Positions 7,217-15,711 are shown, counted from the first letter of the stretch. The stretch: 64,000 nucleotides of DNA from Micromonospora sp. NBC_00389 (GCF_036059255.1 NZ_CP107947.1:4154001-4218000), one strand, 5' to 3'. Notes: generated by a model not told the origin, from the sequence alone. Made by a program: numbers and translations.

Positions 7217-7398
7217 GTTCAGCGCGGACTATGAGCTACTCGAGCGGTTCGATGCAGTAGAAATTGAACGCGACTTCGAGTTGATCGCATCGTGGACCCT
7301 GTCGGCCGGACCCGGCGTTCCTGATCAGGTGACCACGACGTTCGGCCAGGACCACGCCGCTGCCCGCGCTGAGGAGGCTCGGATCGATGCGCTCGAAG
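7194..7398 (+). pseudogene. Unknown gene truncated by ISL3
   Basis: The frame opening at TTG 7194 reads LPYLQENRFSADYELLERFD, then ERDFELIASWTLSAGPG and an Ala/Glu-rich helix, with natural codon use. It runs into the ISL3 left end at 7399, so its native C-terminus is lost. It overlaps the end of the 43-residue frame by 23 bp in another phase; the two may have been one gene split by an indel. Confidence 0.4.
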
Positions 7399-9058
7399 GG
7401 GTCTGTAAGAAGAACGGCTCTGGCGCAGAAACGGTGGTCGGGGTGATTGGTCTACGCGAGCAGGATTCGCTGTCGTAGGAGGGCGAAGCCGGCTCGGCCG
7501 TACATTTGCCGTTTCAGGAGTTTGACCTTGGTGTTGGCGCCTTCCATGGGGCCGTTGCTGTAGGGCAGGGTCAGCCCGGCCACGACGGCGGGCAGGTCCA
7601 TCCGAAGGCCGTGGACGAAGCCGTGCAGGGCAGGCAGGGCGTCGGCGTCGACAGCGGTCATCCACGCGTCGAGGTCCTCGCCGCGACGTCCGGCGAGCAG
7701 GGCGGCGAACTCACCGACCCTGCGGGCCAGCACGCTCAGTTGAGGGCAGGTGGCGAGCAGGTCGTGCAGGTGGCTGTGGTGATGAGCGGGAAGGTTCTCG
7801 GGCCTGGTCATGAGCCAGGAGACCAGGCGGCGCGGTGATGGCGGGGTGCGTTCGGCCTCGGCGCGGCCCTGGTTGAGGTAGCGGACCAGCAAGTTCGCGC
7901 TGCCGGCATAGCCGAGCTCGCGGATCTCGTCGAGCAGCCGGGTCACCGCAACCTTCGGGTCGTCGGCGCGCCGGCGGCGCAGATGATCCCGGAACGGGTC
8001 AACCAGCGTCTGCCGGTAACGCGGCGGCCGCTGCAGATCATCAGCGGTGCTCGCCCGGGCGTAACGCTTCACGGTGTTCAAGGCCCAGCCCAGCCGGCGG
8101 GCACACTCCAGCAGGCCAACGCCCTGGTCGAGCAGGGTATGCACGGCCGCATGCCGCTCGCGGGTGCGCTGATCCAGGGCCTGGCCTGGGCGGGCTGGGA
8201 TGTCGTGCCAGCAGCGGCTGTGGGCGATGACGGTCTTCTCGACCGCCTTGGCCAGGTTGTTCCACAGGTGCCACCGGTCGCTGACCTGCACCGCATGCGG
8301 CGCGCCATCGCGGATGGCTTCGGCATAGGCGGCGGATCCGTCGCGGCAGACGACCTTCACCTGCGGATGCTCCCGCAGCCACGCGGCCAAAGTGGCCGCC
8401 TTGCGGTCAGGCAACACATCGACACGGCGATGGGTGACCGCGTCGATCAGCAAGCTCGCATAGCGGCGGCCCCGGCGCAGCGCGAAGTCATCCACACTCA
8501 GCACCGCAGGCACCGGAGCCTGCGAGATCGGCATGGCCATCAGCACGCGCAGCACTGTCGAACGTGAGATCCGCACGCCCAGCCGCGACAGCACCGCCGA
8601 TCCTGCCCGGCCGGCCGCGACCACAGCCAGATCACCGACCAACCCGGTCAACTCACGGGTCCGCCGCGCCCACCGGTAGGTCAGCGCGGGCACCTGCTCC
8701 CGAAACGTGCGTTGCGGGCAGGACTCGGTCGGGCACAGCAGCCTGCGCACACGCAGATCGATGATCACACCCCGACCGCCGACGGGCAGATCCGCCAGCC
8801 GTCGTCGGTGATAGGCGTGCACCCGTTCCGCCGGCTGGCCGCACTGCGGGCACGACACCGCCACCGTCGGCGTCCGGGCCCGCACCCGCAAGACCGGGCC
8901 CTGATCCACCACCTCATCAATGACCAGCGAAGTCAGCTGCGGGAACAAGGTCTTGATCAAGTTACCGACACACCGGCGTCAGCCTTCCGCAAAGCGACAG
9001 ACCACAATGGACCGGCCCACCACCGTTTCTGCGCCAGAGCCGTTTTCTTGACAGACCC
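7399..9058 (-). mobile_element. ISL3-family insertion sequence
   Basis: The ends are imperfect inverted repeats longer than 35 bp: both begin GGGTCTGT and share ACGGCTCTGGCGCAGAAACG. ISL3 elements make 8-bp target duplications, but the flanks here (GCTCGAAG on the left, GTTGCCCA on the right) do not match, and the genes on the two sides are unrelated. The element therefore probably took part in a deletion or recombination after insertion. The one gene inside, the transposase, is intact. Confidence 0.85.
7452..8960 (-). CDS. ISL3-family transposase
   Basis: The 502-residue protein has the usual ISL3 layout. An N-terminal zinc finger (CPQCGQPAERVHAYH, then RRLLCPTESCPQRTF) binds the ends. The DDE catalytic core starts at about residue 155 with LSVDDFALRRGRRY, continues with VCRDGSAAYAEA and DRWHLWNNL, and finishes with the Glu in SNGPMEGANTKVKLLKRQ near residue 475. 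Length and motifs are normal, so it is probably active. The start is a TTG at 8960. Confidence 0.9.
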   Translation of the reverse strand: MIKTLFPQLTSLVIDEVVDQGPVLRVRARTPTVAVSCPQCGQPAERVHAYHRRRLADLPVGGRGVIIDLRVRRLLCPTESCPQRTFREQVPALTYRWARRTRELTGLVGDLAVVAAGRAGSAVLSRLGVRISRSTVLRVLMAMPISQAPVPAVLSVDDFALRRGRRYASLLIDAVTHRRVDVLPDRKAATLAAWLREHPQVKVVCRDGSAAYAEAIRDGAPHAVQVSDRWHLWNNLAKAVEKTVIAHSRCWHDIPARPGQALDQRTRERHAAVHTLLDQGVGLLECARRLGWALNTVKRYARASTADDLQRPPRYRQTLVDPFRDHLRRRRADDPKVAVTRLLDEIRELGYAGSANLLVRYLNQGRAEAERTPPSPRRLVSWLMTRPENLPAHHHSHLHDLLATCPQLSVLARRVGEFAALLAGRRGEDLDAWMTAVDADALPALHGFVHGLRMDLPAVVAGLTLPYSNGPMEGANTKVKLLKRQMYGRAGFALLRQRILLA

Positions 9059-9478
9059 GTTGCCCAGGGTCCGCCTGCGGCCTGTGCGAAGAGTTTCTGC
9101 TCGTCGCGGCCCGGCTGATGGTCGACGCCGAGTAGGTCGGGGAGACGACGGGTGATCTCTTGGCCAGAGCCGTCGGCGTCGTGGCGCCACCGCCGCAGGT
9201 CCGTGCGAGTGATCATGTTGGTCGCCCGGGCCCACGTCTGGATGTGCAGGTAGGTGTACGGCAGATCGGTGGTGCCGTCGGCCTGTGTGGCGTCGATGCT
9301 TTGGGCCAGGGCCGATCGAGGGCACGCTCGGCGTGGCCTCGAGTTGATTCCCCGGTGCTGGCGGTGCGGCTGGAGCCGGCGTCTGGTCCATGGGCGTGCC
9401 CGGCTGGCAGCCGGTGAGCAGGATGCTCCCGAGAAGACTCACGGCCATGCGGGGGATGGTGGCGATAGATCTGACCAT
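9059..9478 (-). pseudogene. CU044_5270-like lipoprotein, frameshifted and truncated
   Basis: An AAGGAG box precedes ATG 9478. The first frame encodes a lipoprotein signal with lipobox LLTGC followed by a Pro/Ala-rich linker. Near 9310 the reading moves one base to QSIDATQADGTTDLPYTYLH, then IQTWARATNMITRTDLRRWR and LPDLLGVDHQPGRDEQKLFA. The pattern of a Tyr/Trp strand followed by RTDLRRWR recalls the CU044_5270 family of actinobacterial surface proteins of unknown function. The C-terminal part is lost at the ISL3 right end. Confidence 0.55.
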
Positions 9479-9576
9479 AGGTCTCTGACTCCTTGCTCGT
9501 GTAAGGGCAGGTCGGGCCTGGTATAGGGGGGCATTGCACCGCCGAAGCGGCTCTGGTGTCGGGCGATATCGGGTGC

Positions 9577-10209
9577 TCAGCCGATCCGGCTCGACGTTGT
9601 AGGGCGGACGGCGACTGGGCGGGCGATGCGGCGCAGTGGCCAGAGTCGGGGCCCACTCGGCAGGTGCAGCGGCAGGCCGGCGAGGTAGCCGTTGGCCTGC
9701 AGGAAGTCCCGGGCGGGCTGATTGGTCACCACTGCGTCCACCGGGTAACCGAGCTGGTCAACGACTTCATGGTGACGAGCGAGCAGCTTCGCGCCGATGC
9801 CCTGCCTGCGGCGGTCCCGCGTCACGTACAGCCATGCCAGCCACTGATGCGGGGCATCGGACTGGTAGCTGCCCACCAATGCGCTGAGCTGCTGGAACCG
9901 GGGTAACGCCCGCCTCGTGAAGGTGCCCAGGTGGTGATCCGACAACACGGGCGCGTCGTCGGCTGGATGTCGACGCCACACCGCGACGCCGCTCATGTCC
10001 GGCAGCAGGTCGACGTCGCCCCACTCAACGGAGTGGTCGACTTCCATTGCCAGTAGTCCCTGGAAGACGGCTTGCCGCTCTGCCGGGTCGGGAACAAGCC
10101 ACTCGGCCACCGGATCATCGGCGAGGCCTTGGGCCAGAAGAGCGGTGACCGCTGCCACATCGCCGGGCTGCCCGGGTCGTACGAGCAGGGTGTTCACCGC
10201 GGGGGTCAC
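9577..10209 (-). CDS. GNAT acetyltransferase, second of a pair
   Basis: The protein of about 210 residues is a GNAT fold: TLLVRPGQPGDVAAVTALLA, then a core with WLAWLYVTRDRRRQGIGAKL where RRRQGIG is the acetyl-CoA-binding Q/RxxGxG motif, and the C-terminal FLQANGYLAG. The GTG start at 10209 overlaps the TGA of the preceding GNAT gene (GTGA), so the two are translationally coupled. The two proteins are clear paralogues: both have DDP/DGPVAxWLVP early and a histidine-rich HHEVVDQLG or HHRQLDALG helix. The substrate is unknown; the permease upstream suggests an amine or amino acid. Confidence 0.8.
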   Translation of the reverse strand: MTPAVNTLLVRPGQPGDVAAVTALLAQGLADDPVAEWLVPDPAERQAVFQGLLAMEVDHSVEWGDVDLLPDMSGVAVWRRHPADDAPVLSDHHLGTFTRRALPRFQQLSALVGSYQSDAPHQWLAWLYVTRDRRRQGIGAKLLARHHEVVDQLGYPVDAVVTNQPARDFLQANGYLAGLPLHLPSGPRLWPLRRIARPVAVRPTTSSRIG

Positions 10210-10868
10210 AGGGCCCTCCGGCGTGGGAGCGGTCCGCTCTCGGGAAAGCCCGTAGGCCGGGCGGCGTCGGGTTGCCCGCGCCACATCCGCCAGATCGTCG
10301 GCCCGGTGGTGGGAAGGATCAGCGGTGGCCCTGCTCGGTACCCGAGTCTGACGTACAACTCGCGGTTGCGCAGGTTGCTGGCCTCCAGGTACGCGGGCAT
10401 GCCGAGCGCATCGAGCTGGCGGTGGTGGTGGCCAAGCAACGCGGCGCCGACCCCGCGGTTCTGCTGCTCGGGGCTGACGGCGACGTAGGCGAGGTAGTGA
10501 TGTGGCTCGCTCGGGTGATACGCCTCGAACACCGCGTCGAGGAGGGAGAACTTTGGCGCGTTCACCCCGGTGGCCGCTTCCAGCACTGCCGGATGCTCCA
10601 GTGAGCCATTGGGCGGGGGTTCGGGGCGCGGGTACCAGATCGCGACGGCGGATAGGTCTGCGGTGGTGTCGACGTGGCCGTTGTCGAAGCCGTGGTTCAA
10701 GACCAGCTCGAAGTAACGGCGGTAGACGGCGCGGCGGTCGTTGTGGCCAGGGACCAGCCAGTCGGCTACGGGCCCGTCGAAGAACGCCTCGGCGAGGACG
10801 GAAATCAAATCCTCCGCGTCGCTGCGGCCTGCCTGGCGCACCGTGACGCTGGTGCCGATGTCGGTCAT
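10206..10868 (-). CDS. GNAT acetyltransferase, first of a pair
   Basis: A strong CAGGAG lies just before ATG 10868. The 220-residue protein has the GNAT motif A in HYLAYVAVSPEQQNRGVGAA (RGVGAAL binds acetyl-CoA) and ends with RELYVRLGYRAGPPL. It is coupled by a four-base GTGA overlap to a second GNAT gene and follows the APC permease by only 18 bp, so all three are co-transcribed. N-terminal DGPVADWLVP and a WYPRPEPPP segment are shared features of this GNAT subgroup in actinomycetes. The acceptor substrate cannot be deduced. Confidence 0.8.
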   Translation of the reverse strand: MTDIGTSVTVRQAGRSDAEDLISVLAEAFFDGPVADWLVPGHNDRRAVYRRYFELVLNHGFDNGHVDTTADLSAVAIWYPRPEPPPNGSLEHPAVLEAATGVNAPKFSLLDAVFEAYHPSEPHHYLAYVAVSPEQQNRGVGAALLGHHHRQLDALGMPAYLEASNLRNRELYVRLGYRAGPPLILPTTGPTIWRMWRGQPDAARPTGFPESGPLPRRRAL

Positions 10869-10886
10869 GGTCACTCCTGATGTAGG

Positions 10887-12380
10887 TCAGGCCGGCTGAC
10901 GGACGGCGGCAGGGCTGCGGAGGGACGCGGTGGCGCTCTCCGCGCCGAGGCCGATGGCGTTGTAGACGTCCGGCTTAGCGGTGCGAAGGACCAGCGCCCA
11001 GGCCGCGCCGAGGAGGGCGACGATGGCGTACGTGGCAGGGAAGAGCCAGCGCAGCGGCGAGTGTGGGTGAACGCCGAGGAGGGTGTCGAACTCCTGCACG
11101 GTGACGGCGAGGATCGCCGCCAGCGCGATCGTGGCCATCAGCGGCGCGACGACGGCCCGCCAAGGCCCCTCGGTGTGTCTGATCCGGGCGAAGAAGCCGA
11201 CCACCGCGGCAGAGGTCACGGTCATCAGGGCCAGGACGCCGAGGCCACCGGTCACTGTGACCCAGAAGAAGAGGTGCACGATCGGGTCGGCGTTCGCCAC
11301 CGCGTAGCCGACGAGTACGGCCACCGCGACGACGCTCTGGACGATCGAACCGACCTTCGGCGCGCCGGTGCGGTGGCTGGTCCGACCCAGCGCGGCGGGG
11401 AGCACCCGCTCACGCCCGAGGGCGAACAGGTACCGGGCCACGGTGTGGTGAAACGACAGCAGGGCGGCGAACAAACTGGTGATGAAGAGGACGCGGCCGA
11501 TCGTGACGAAGCTCGTGCCGAGGTGCGGCGCGACGAGGTTGAAGATCAGATCGGTCCCGTCCGCGCGGGCGGCTTCCACGATCCTGTCGGGACCGGTGGC
11601 GACGGACATGGCCCACGCCGACAGGCCGTAGAGCAGACCGGTGATCGCCACGGCGATGTACGTGGCACGCGGTACGGTCCGGCGCGGGTCCTTGGTCTCC
11701 TCGCTGAAGACGACGGTGCCCTCGAAGCCGACGAAACCCGTGATCGCGGTGACCAGTGCGGCGCCGATTCCGGCGGCGAAGATGTGCGACGGGGCGAGGG
11801 TGTCGAAGGTGACCGTCCCGCTGGCGGGGCGGCCGACCATTACCGCGTCGAAGACGAGGGCGACGGCGCACTCGGCGATGAGCATGACCGCCAGCACCTT
11901 GCCGTTCAGGTCGATGCGCAGCAAACCGAGAACGGCGACGACGGCCCAGGCGATCAGAGCGCACAGCCACCAAGTGGTGTCCCAGCCGTACTGGCTCTGC
12001 AGGAACTGGGCGAGGACCGCCCCGAACCCGCCGTACAGGCCGATTTGCATGGCGTTGTAGGCCAGTAGCGCAACCATGGCTGCGGCGACGCCGGCCGGGC
12101 GGCCAAGTCCCCGGGTGACGTAGGTGTAGAAGGCGCCGGCGTTGACGATCCGCCGGGACATGGCGACGTAGCCGACCGCGAACAAGGCGAGCACGGCGGC
12201 GACGACCAGATACGACACGGGAATGCCCGCCACACCGGTAACGGCGTACCCGGTGGTTGCTCCGCCGGCGATGACGGTGAGTGGCGCGGCCGCGGCGATC
12301 ACGAAGAACACCACGGACGGGATTCCGAGTCGGCCGCGTGCCAGGACAGCCGTGACCGTGTCAGGTTTCGAGTGGGGCAT
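10887..12380 (-). CDS. APC-family amino acid/amine permease
   Basis: This 497-residue protein has about 12 hydrophobic helices and the N-terminal signature of APC transporters (VFFVIAAAAPLTVIAGGATT, helix 1 with the broken GxxT region). The conserved FVGFEGTVVFSEETKDPRRTVPRA lies in the segment after helix 6, the APC consensus loop. Proteins of this type take up amino acids or polyamines by proton symport. It lies 39 bp downstream of the GPP34 gene and 18 bp upstream of two acetyltransferases, suggesting import followed by N-acetylation, but the ligand is not identifiable. Confidence 0.85.
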   Translation of the reverse strand: MPHSKPDTVTAVLARGRLGIPSVVFFVIAAAAPLTVIAGGATTGYAVTGVAGIPVSYLVVAAVLALFAVGYVAMSRRIVNAGAFYTYVTRGLGRPAGVAAAMVALLAYNAMQIGLYGGFGAVLAQFLQSQYGWDTTWWLCALIAWAVVAVLGLLRIDLNGKVLAVMLIAECAVALVFDAVMVGRPASGTVTFDTLAPSHIFAAGIGAALVTAITGFVGFEGTVVFSEETKDPRRTVPRATYIAVAITGLLYGLSAWAMSVATGPDRIVEAARADGTDLIFNLVAPHLGTSFVTIGRVLFITSLFAALLSFHHTVARYLFALGRERVLPAALGRTSHRTGAPKVGSIVQSVVAVAVLVGYAVANADPIVHLFFWVTVTGGLGVLALMTVTSAAVVGFFARIRHTEGPWRAVVAPLMATIALAAILAVTVQEFDTLLGVHPHSPLRWLFPATYAIVALLGAAWALVLRTAKPDVYNAIGLGAESATASLRSPAAVRQPA

Positions 12381-12419
12381 GGTTTCTCTTTCGCCTGGGG
12401 GTGGTTTGTGAATCGCACA

Positions 12420-13121
12420 TCAGGAGGTGCGGTGGCTGAGAACGCCTGCGCCGATGACGCTGTTGAGGTCGGCGAGGAGGTCACGTAGCGGTAGCCACGA
12501 TTGATTGACCAGTTGGCGCAGGTGCGCCTGAGCGCTGTACGGCGCGCCGTCGAGCAGGGCTGTGTCCAGCTGGGTATGCAGCGTCAGGCCGGCCAGCGCG
12601 ATGTCGAAATGGTCGAGCTGCCGGTAGTTGCGTACCTGCTGCGACAGTCGTGCCCACGACCAGGCGGCAGTGTTGATGTCGGTCGGCACGTAGACGGTGC
12701 GCTGTCGCCAGAGCCGGCTGACTTGCTGCTGTCGGAGGAGCCCGACCTGCCACATGCGTGTGGCGACCTGCTCGTAGGCGGTGGTGGCGATAAACGTCAG
12801 CCAGGTCCGGGTGTCGGTGTGCTGCGGCTGAGCGATCAACCGGTCGAGGACGAAGTGTTGCAGCCAATCCTTCGGCGGAAAGGTGTGGAGGACTTGGACC
12901 TTCCCGTGCTCGAACGTGATGCGGCGTTCGTAGTACAGCTCGATGAGCAGCGCGGCGGCGAGGCCCGAGGCCAGTCCAGTGTCGTAGAGCCGGGGCCGGC
13001 CGGTCTGGTCGTCGTGGGCCATGTAGAAGAACTCATCGGCGATGCGCGGGGATATTGCGGCAGCGGTACCGACGGCTTTCACAGGCCGATGTGGCGGTAC
13101 TGGCTCGCTGTGGGCGGGCAT
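12420..13121 (-). CDS. GPP34 (GOLPH3/VPS74-like) protein
   Basis: The protein of about 233 residues contains ADEFFYMAHDDQTGRPRLYD, the hallmark start of GPP34 domains, followed by the helical GLAAALLIELYYERRITFE and later LVNQSWLPLRDLLADLNSVI. In eukaryotes GOLPH3 binds phosphatidylinositol-4-phosphate and Golgi glycosyltransferases; bacterial versions are common in actinomycetes and unexplained. I took ATG 13121 because the longer upstream frame is Pro/Arg-rich and overlaps the previous gene. It is the fourth gene of a tightly packed operon with a permease and acetyltransferases. Confidence 0.85.
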   Translation of the reverse strand: MPAHSEPVPPHRPVKAVGTAAAISPRIADEFFYMAHDDQTGRPRLYDTGLASGLAAALLIELYYERRITFEHGKVQVLHTFPPKDWLQHFVLDRLIAQPQHTDTRTWLTFIATTAYEQVATRMWQVGLLRQQQVSRLWRQRTVYVPTDINTAAWSWARLSQQVRNYRQLDHFDIALAGLTLHTQLDTALLDGAPYSAQAHLRQLVNQSWLPLRDLLADLNSVIGAGVLSHRTS

Positions 13122-13153
13122 GGCGTGCTCATCGGCCGCGCCTGGGGGTCTGT

Positions 13154-13387
13154 TCACCGCAGCTGGCCTTCCGGGAGTGAGTGGCTGGCGGCGGGAAGCA
13201 GCCCGAGCCGGCAGAGGAGGAATCGGCCTCCGGCGTGGCGGGTGAGCTCCTCCACCGCCCAGGCGTGCTGCTGGCATTCGTTGTCGCTGCAGTGGAAGCA
13301 GGCGCGGTCATCGACGTGCTGGATCACCGTCAGGCGGGCTGACTCGAAACGGTCGACGGGGCGAGCGCTTTCGTCGGTGCTGGTCAC
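13154..13387 (-). CDS. Small Cys/His protein in the GPP34 operon
   Basis: This 77-residue protein has a compact Cys/His cluster (CFHCSDNECQQHAW) that could bind zinc, followed by VEELTRHAGGRFLLCRLGLL. I do not recognise a family. Its GTG start (13387) overlaps the upstream stop by four bases (GTGA), which shows translational coupling and supports coding. Confidence 0.65.
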   Translation of the reverse strand: MTSTDESARPVDRFESARLTVIQHVDDRACFHCSDNECQQHAWAVEELTRHAGGRFLLCRLGLLPAASHSLPEGQLR

Positions 13388-13659
13388 GGCGTCTGCGCAA
13401 TCCGGCGTAGCGCGGCGACGCTGACGCGTAGCTCCATACAGGGCGGGTGTAGATCAACCTTGGGGTAGTCGCATTGGGGTCGGTGGCCGCGTACCCACAT
13501 CCACTTTTCGCTGAGGTGCGCGAGGTCGGTGCGGAGCCAGGCGACGACGACGTCGACGTGCGGGCCAGGGGTTAGGTCCCGGCCGAGAGACCAATCGTCG
13601 GGGCCAAGCCTCAGCAGCGTCCCGGGCTCGGCGGTGGGCAGATTGCCTGGGTCGTTCAT
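13384..13659 (-). CDS. Small unknown protein in the GPP34 operon
   Basis: The 91-residue protein starts MNDPGNLPTAEPGTLLRLGP and is Trp-rich in the middle (VVAWLRTDLAHLSEKWMWV) with a Cys pair in the C-terminal third. No family is recognised. ATG 13659 overlaps the stop of the preceding gene as ATGA, and its own stop overlaps the next start, so it is coupled on both sides. The longer in-frame extension upstream is disfavoured. Confidence 0.65.
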   Translation of the reverse strand: MNDPGNLPTAEPGTLLRLGPDDWSLGRDLTPGPHVDVVVAWLRTDLAHLSEKWMWVRGHRPQCDYPKVDLHPPCMELRVSVAALRRIAQTP

Positions 13660-13919
13660 GGTGCGGGCTTCTCGTCGCCCTGAGGGTTGAGACGGATCTG
13701 CCAATCGGCAGGCACCCGATCAAGACCCGCCCAGAAGGCACGGTTTTCCGCAGCGAGCTCTTGAGGGGAGGGCTGGTCCGGGCCGGCCGCGCGGGTCCGG
13801 TTCCATCCGCCGTGGTGACCGAACAACGTCGCCGCGCCTTCGCAGTCGATGCCGAGCGGCCTGTACTGCTGACCGTCCTGTGCCGCGACGAACCACTTGA
13901 TCCGTTTCGCCACCGTCAT
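13656..13919 (-). CDS. First gene of the GPP34 operon, unknown
   Basis: The 87-residue protein begins MTVAKRIKWFVAAQDGQQYR and contains FGHHGGWNRTRAAG and a C-terminal WQIRLNPQGDEKPAP. No known family comes to mind. It opens a run of seven leftward genes with overlaps or short gaps (13919 to 9577). Its untranslated leader, facing an XRE regulator gene, carries two strong hairpins and a four-copy direct repeat, so the whole operon is probably regulated here. Confidence 0.65.
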   Translation of the reverse strand: MTVAKRIKWFVAAQDGQQYRPLGIDCEGAATLFGHHGGWNRTRAAGPDQPSPQELAAENRAFWAGLDRVPADWQIRLNPQGDEKPAP

Positions 13920-13934
13920 CTCCCCTCACTGGGT

Positions 13935-14028
13935 GGGTGCGCGGCCGGACCGTCCGGCCCTGGCCGCGCACCCGTCCGGCGGGTGCAGGGACCGACTCGC
14001 GCGGGGGACGCGACGGGCCCCTGCACCC
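13935..14028 (-). promoter_or_regulatory. Two tandem hairpins in the operon leader
   Basis: Hairpin one pairs GGGTGCGCGGCC (13935-13946) with 13962-13973. Hairpin two pairs GGGTGCAGGG (13981-13990) with 14019-14028. Both would lie in the mRNA leader of the leftward operon starting at 13919, only 15 and 60 bases from its start codon, so attenuation or translation control is possible. They could also end transcription arriving from either side. Confidence 0.55.
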
Positions 14029-14166
14029 TGCTTGCCTGGGTAGTGCCGAAGCAGGCACCTGTCCAGCTGGATCTCGGGCGATTGAGCAACCGCTTGGTGG
14101 GTCTGGCCCACTTGCGAACAACTGATTGCGAGTCAACGATCACGGAATGCTGTACGACTGGGAATG

Positions 14167-14209
14167 CCGACCTCTGGTCCGACCTCGTGTACCGACCTCC
14201 GTTCCGACC
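14167..14209. promoter_or_regulatory. Four-copy direct repeat, likely operator
   Basis: CCGACCTC occurs at 14167, 14179 and 14192, and a partial copy CCGACC at 14204, with a period of 12-13 bp. The array lies in the intergenic region between the divergent GPP34 operon and the XRE gene, where a regulator site is expected. Confidence 0.5.
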
Positions 14210-14343
14210 GCCCTCTGAGCTGCGAATTCATGGTTGTTTTGGAACCTCCTTCAAGATCCTTTCGCCGTTTGTCGGGGTTACATTGAGATCACCGAGCCGG
14301 CCGCATGGTCGACCGGCTTGAGACGAAGCCGTGGAGGCTGACG

Positions 14344-15231
14344 GTGACCAGACCCAGTCCGTACGTCCGGCGACGATGGCTTGGGCGCGAGATCAGGCGC
14401 CTGCGTAACGAGCACGGACTGGCCGCTGGACCACTCGCGCGCGCCGTTGGGTTCCCGCGGCAACAGCTCAGTGCCGTGGAGAATGGACACCTCGGCCCCG
14501 ACATCGATCTGGTCAGCGCGATCTGTGACTATCTGGCCGTTGGCGCCAACCGGCGGACAGCCATCATGGACGCGGCGACCGACGGCTGGGCGCAAGGATG
14601 GTGGATGGCCGACGCGGAACGAATGGGTGCCCGGCAAGCCACCTACGCCGACCTGGAGAGCGGCACCAGAACTATCACGGAGTATGCCCTGGCGCTGGTT
14701 CCCGGCCTGCTCCAAACGACCGGGTTTGCCGATGCTCGGTTGCGCAGTGACCCTGCCCGTCACGCCGAGACCTTCGACCCCGCCGCAGCGGTCGCTGCCC
14801 GAGCGCACCGACAGCAACTGCTACTCGCCATCGGCGGGCCGCGCTACGACGTCGTGCTCGACGAAATCGCGATCCGACGCTGTGCCGCCGAACCACACAT
14901 CGTCGCCGACCAGTTCCGGCACATCGTCGCCGTCTGCGCTGCACACCCGACCGTGACCGTCCGCGTGCTACCGATCGACGCCTCCATCAAGGGCCACAGC
15001 GCGCCCAGGTCCGCGTACTCGATCTACCGCTATCGCGACACGCCGGAATCCGTGGCTGTCGCCGCCGACATGCTCACGAGTGATCTGATTTACACCGAGC
15101 CGGATGAGGTCCAGCCCTATCTGAGCCTGCACAGCCGGCTGAAGGCCGCCGCGCTTGCACCTGACGTCAGCATTCATCTGCTCCGTGTCGCGGCGCAGGA
15201 CCTGTCACCCATCGAAGGAGTTTCCGCATGA
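14344..15231 (+). CDS. XRE regulator with DUF5753 domain
   Basis: The protein of about 295 residues has an N-terminal Xre-type helix-turn-helix (LGREIRRLRNEHGLAAGPLA to LSAVENGHLGPDIDLVSAIC) and the C-terminal DUF5753 domain with YALALVPGLLQTTGFADA, VVLDEIAIRR and VRVLPI. This is the Scr1/BldB-partner type found in dozens of copies in developing actinomycetes. GTG 14344 is selected because GGAGG lies at about 14332-14336. The next gene, DUF397, starts inside its stop (ATGA), the usual coupled arrangement. It may bind the direct repeats upstream. Confidence 0.85.
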   Translation: MTRPSPYVRRRWLGREIRRLRNEHGLAAGPLARAVGFPRQQLSAVENGHLGPDIDLVSAICDYLAVGANRRTAIMDAATDGWAQGWWMADAERMGARQATYADLESGTRTITEYALALVPGLLQTTGFADARLRSDPARHAETFDPAAAVAARAHRQQLLLAIGGPRYDVVLDEIAIRRCAAEPHIVADQFRHIVAVCAAHPTVTVRVLPIDASIKGHSAPRSAYSIYRYRDTPESVAVAADMLTSDLIYTEPDEVQPYLSLHSRLKAAALAPDVSIHLLRVAAQDLSPIEGVSA

Positions 15232-15422
15232 ACTCGCGAAATACGAGGTGGCGCAAATCCACCCGCAGCGACGATGGCAACTGCATCGAGGTCGCCGACG
15301 CAGGCGACGGCACCGTCGGCGTGCGCGACTCGAAGGACGTCACCGGCCCGATACTGGAATTCCGACCCGCTACTTGGAGCGCCTTCACTGGCGGCATCCG
15401 GGCCGGCAAGTTCAGCCGTTGA
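15228..15422 (+). CDS. DUF397 protein
   Basis: This 64-residue protein is a canonical DUF397: WRKSTRSDDGNCIEVADAG near the start, VGVRDSKDVTGPILEF in the middle and WSAFTGGIRAGKF at the end. DUF397 proteins partner XRE-DUF5753 regulators, and in some cases act like antitoxin or co-regulator partners. The ATG overlaps the stop of the regulator by four bases. Confidence 0.9.
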   Translation: MNSRNTRWRKSTRSDDGNCIEVADAGDGTVGVRDSKDVTGPILEFRPATWSAFTGGIRAGKFSR

Positions 15423-15610
15423 CCCTGGCCAGAGTGCGCTGCAGCGCCATACGGTGTGGCTCGACCTTCGACTCGAGGGCTTGATCCCAATGGAACCGTG
15501 GCCCTCTGGGCCCGATGTTGGCAACCTGGACATCGAATCCACATGGCTTCGAGTAGCCGACCAGCAGCAGCGAAGCGCCCGCTACGGGTGGACGTGAAAG
15601 GGGGAGCCAG

Positions 15611-15711
15611 TGTCACGTCATCCCGATACCGTTGTCGAACTCGGTCGGCAGCCCAGAGGTGACGGCGACGAAGGTCTCAGCCTTCACCTGCGAACGCGCC
15701 GGGACCGGTAG
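15611..15711 (+). CDS. 33-codon leader coupled to the TPR regulator
   Basis: A GGGGGAG precedes GTG 15611. The frame encodes MSRHPDTVVELGRQPRGDGD and a short charged tail and stops with TAG at 15709-15711, sharing its last base with GTG 15711 of the next gene. Its first residues (SRHPDTV) nearly repeat the start of the next protein (PRHPDTV). It may be a true translation-coupling leader or the original start separated by an indel. The 15423-15610 stretch before it holds no other convincing gene. Confidence 0.45.
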
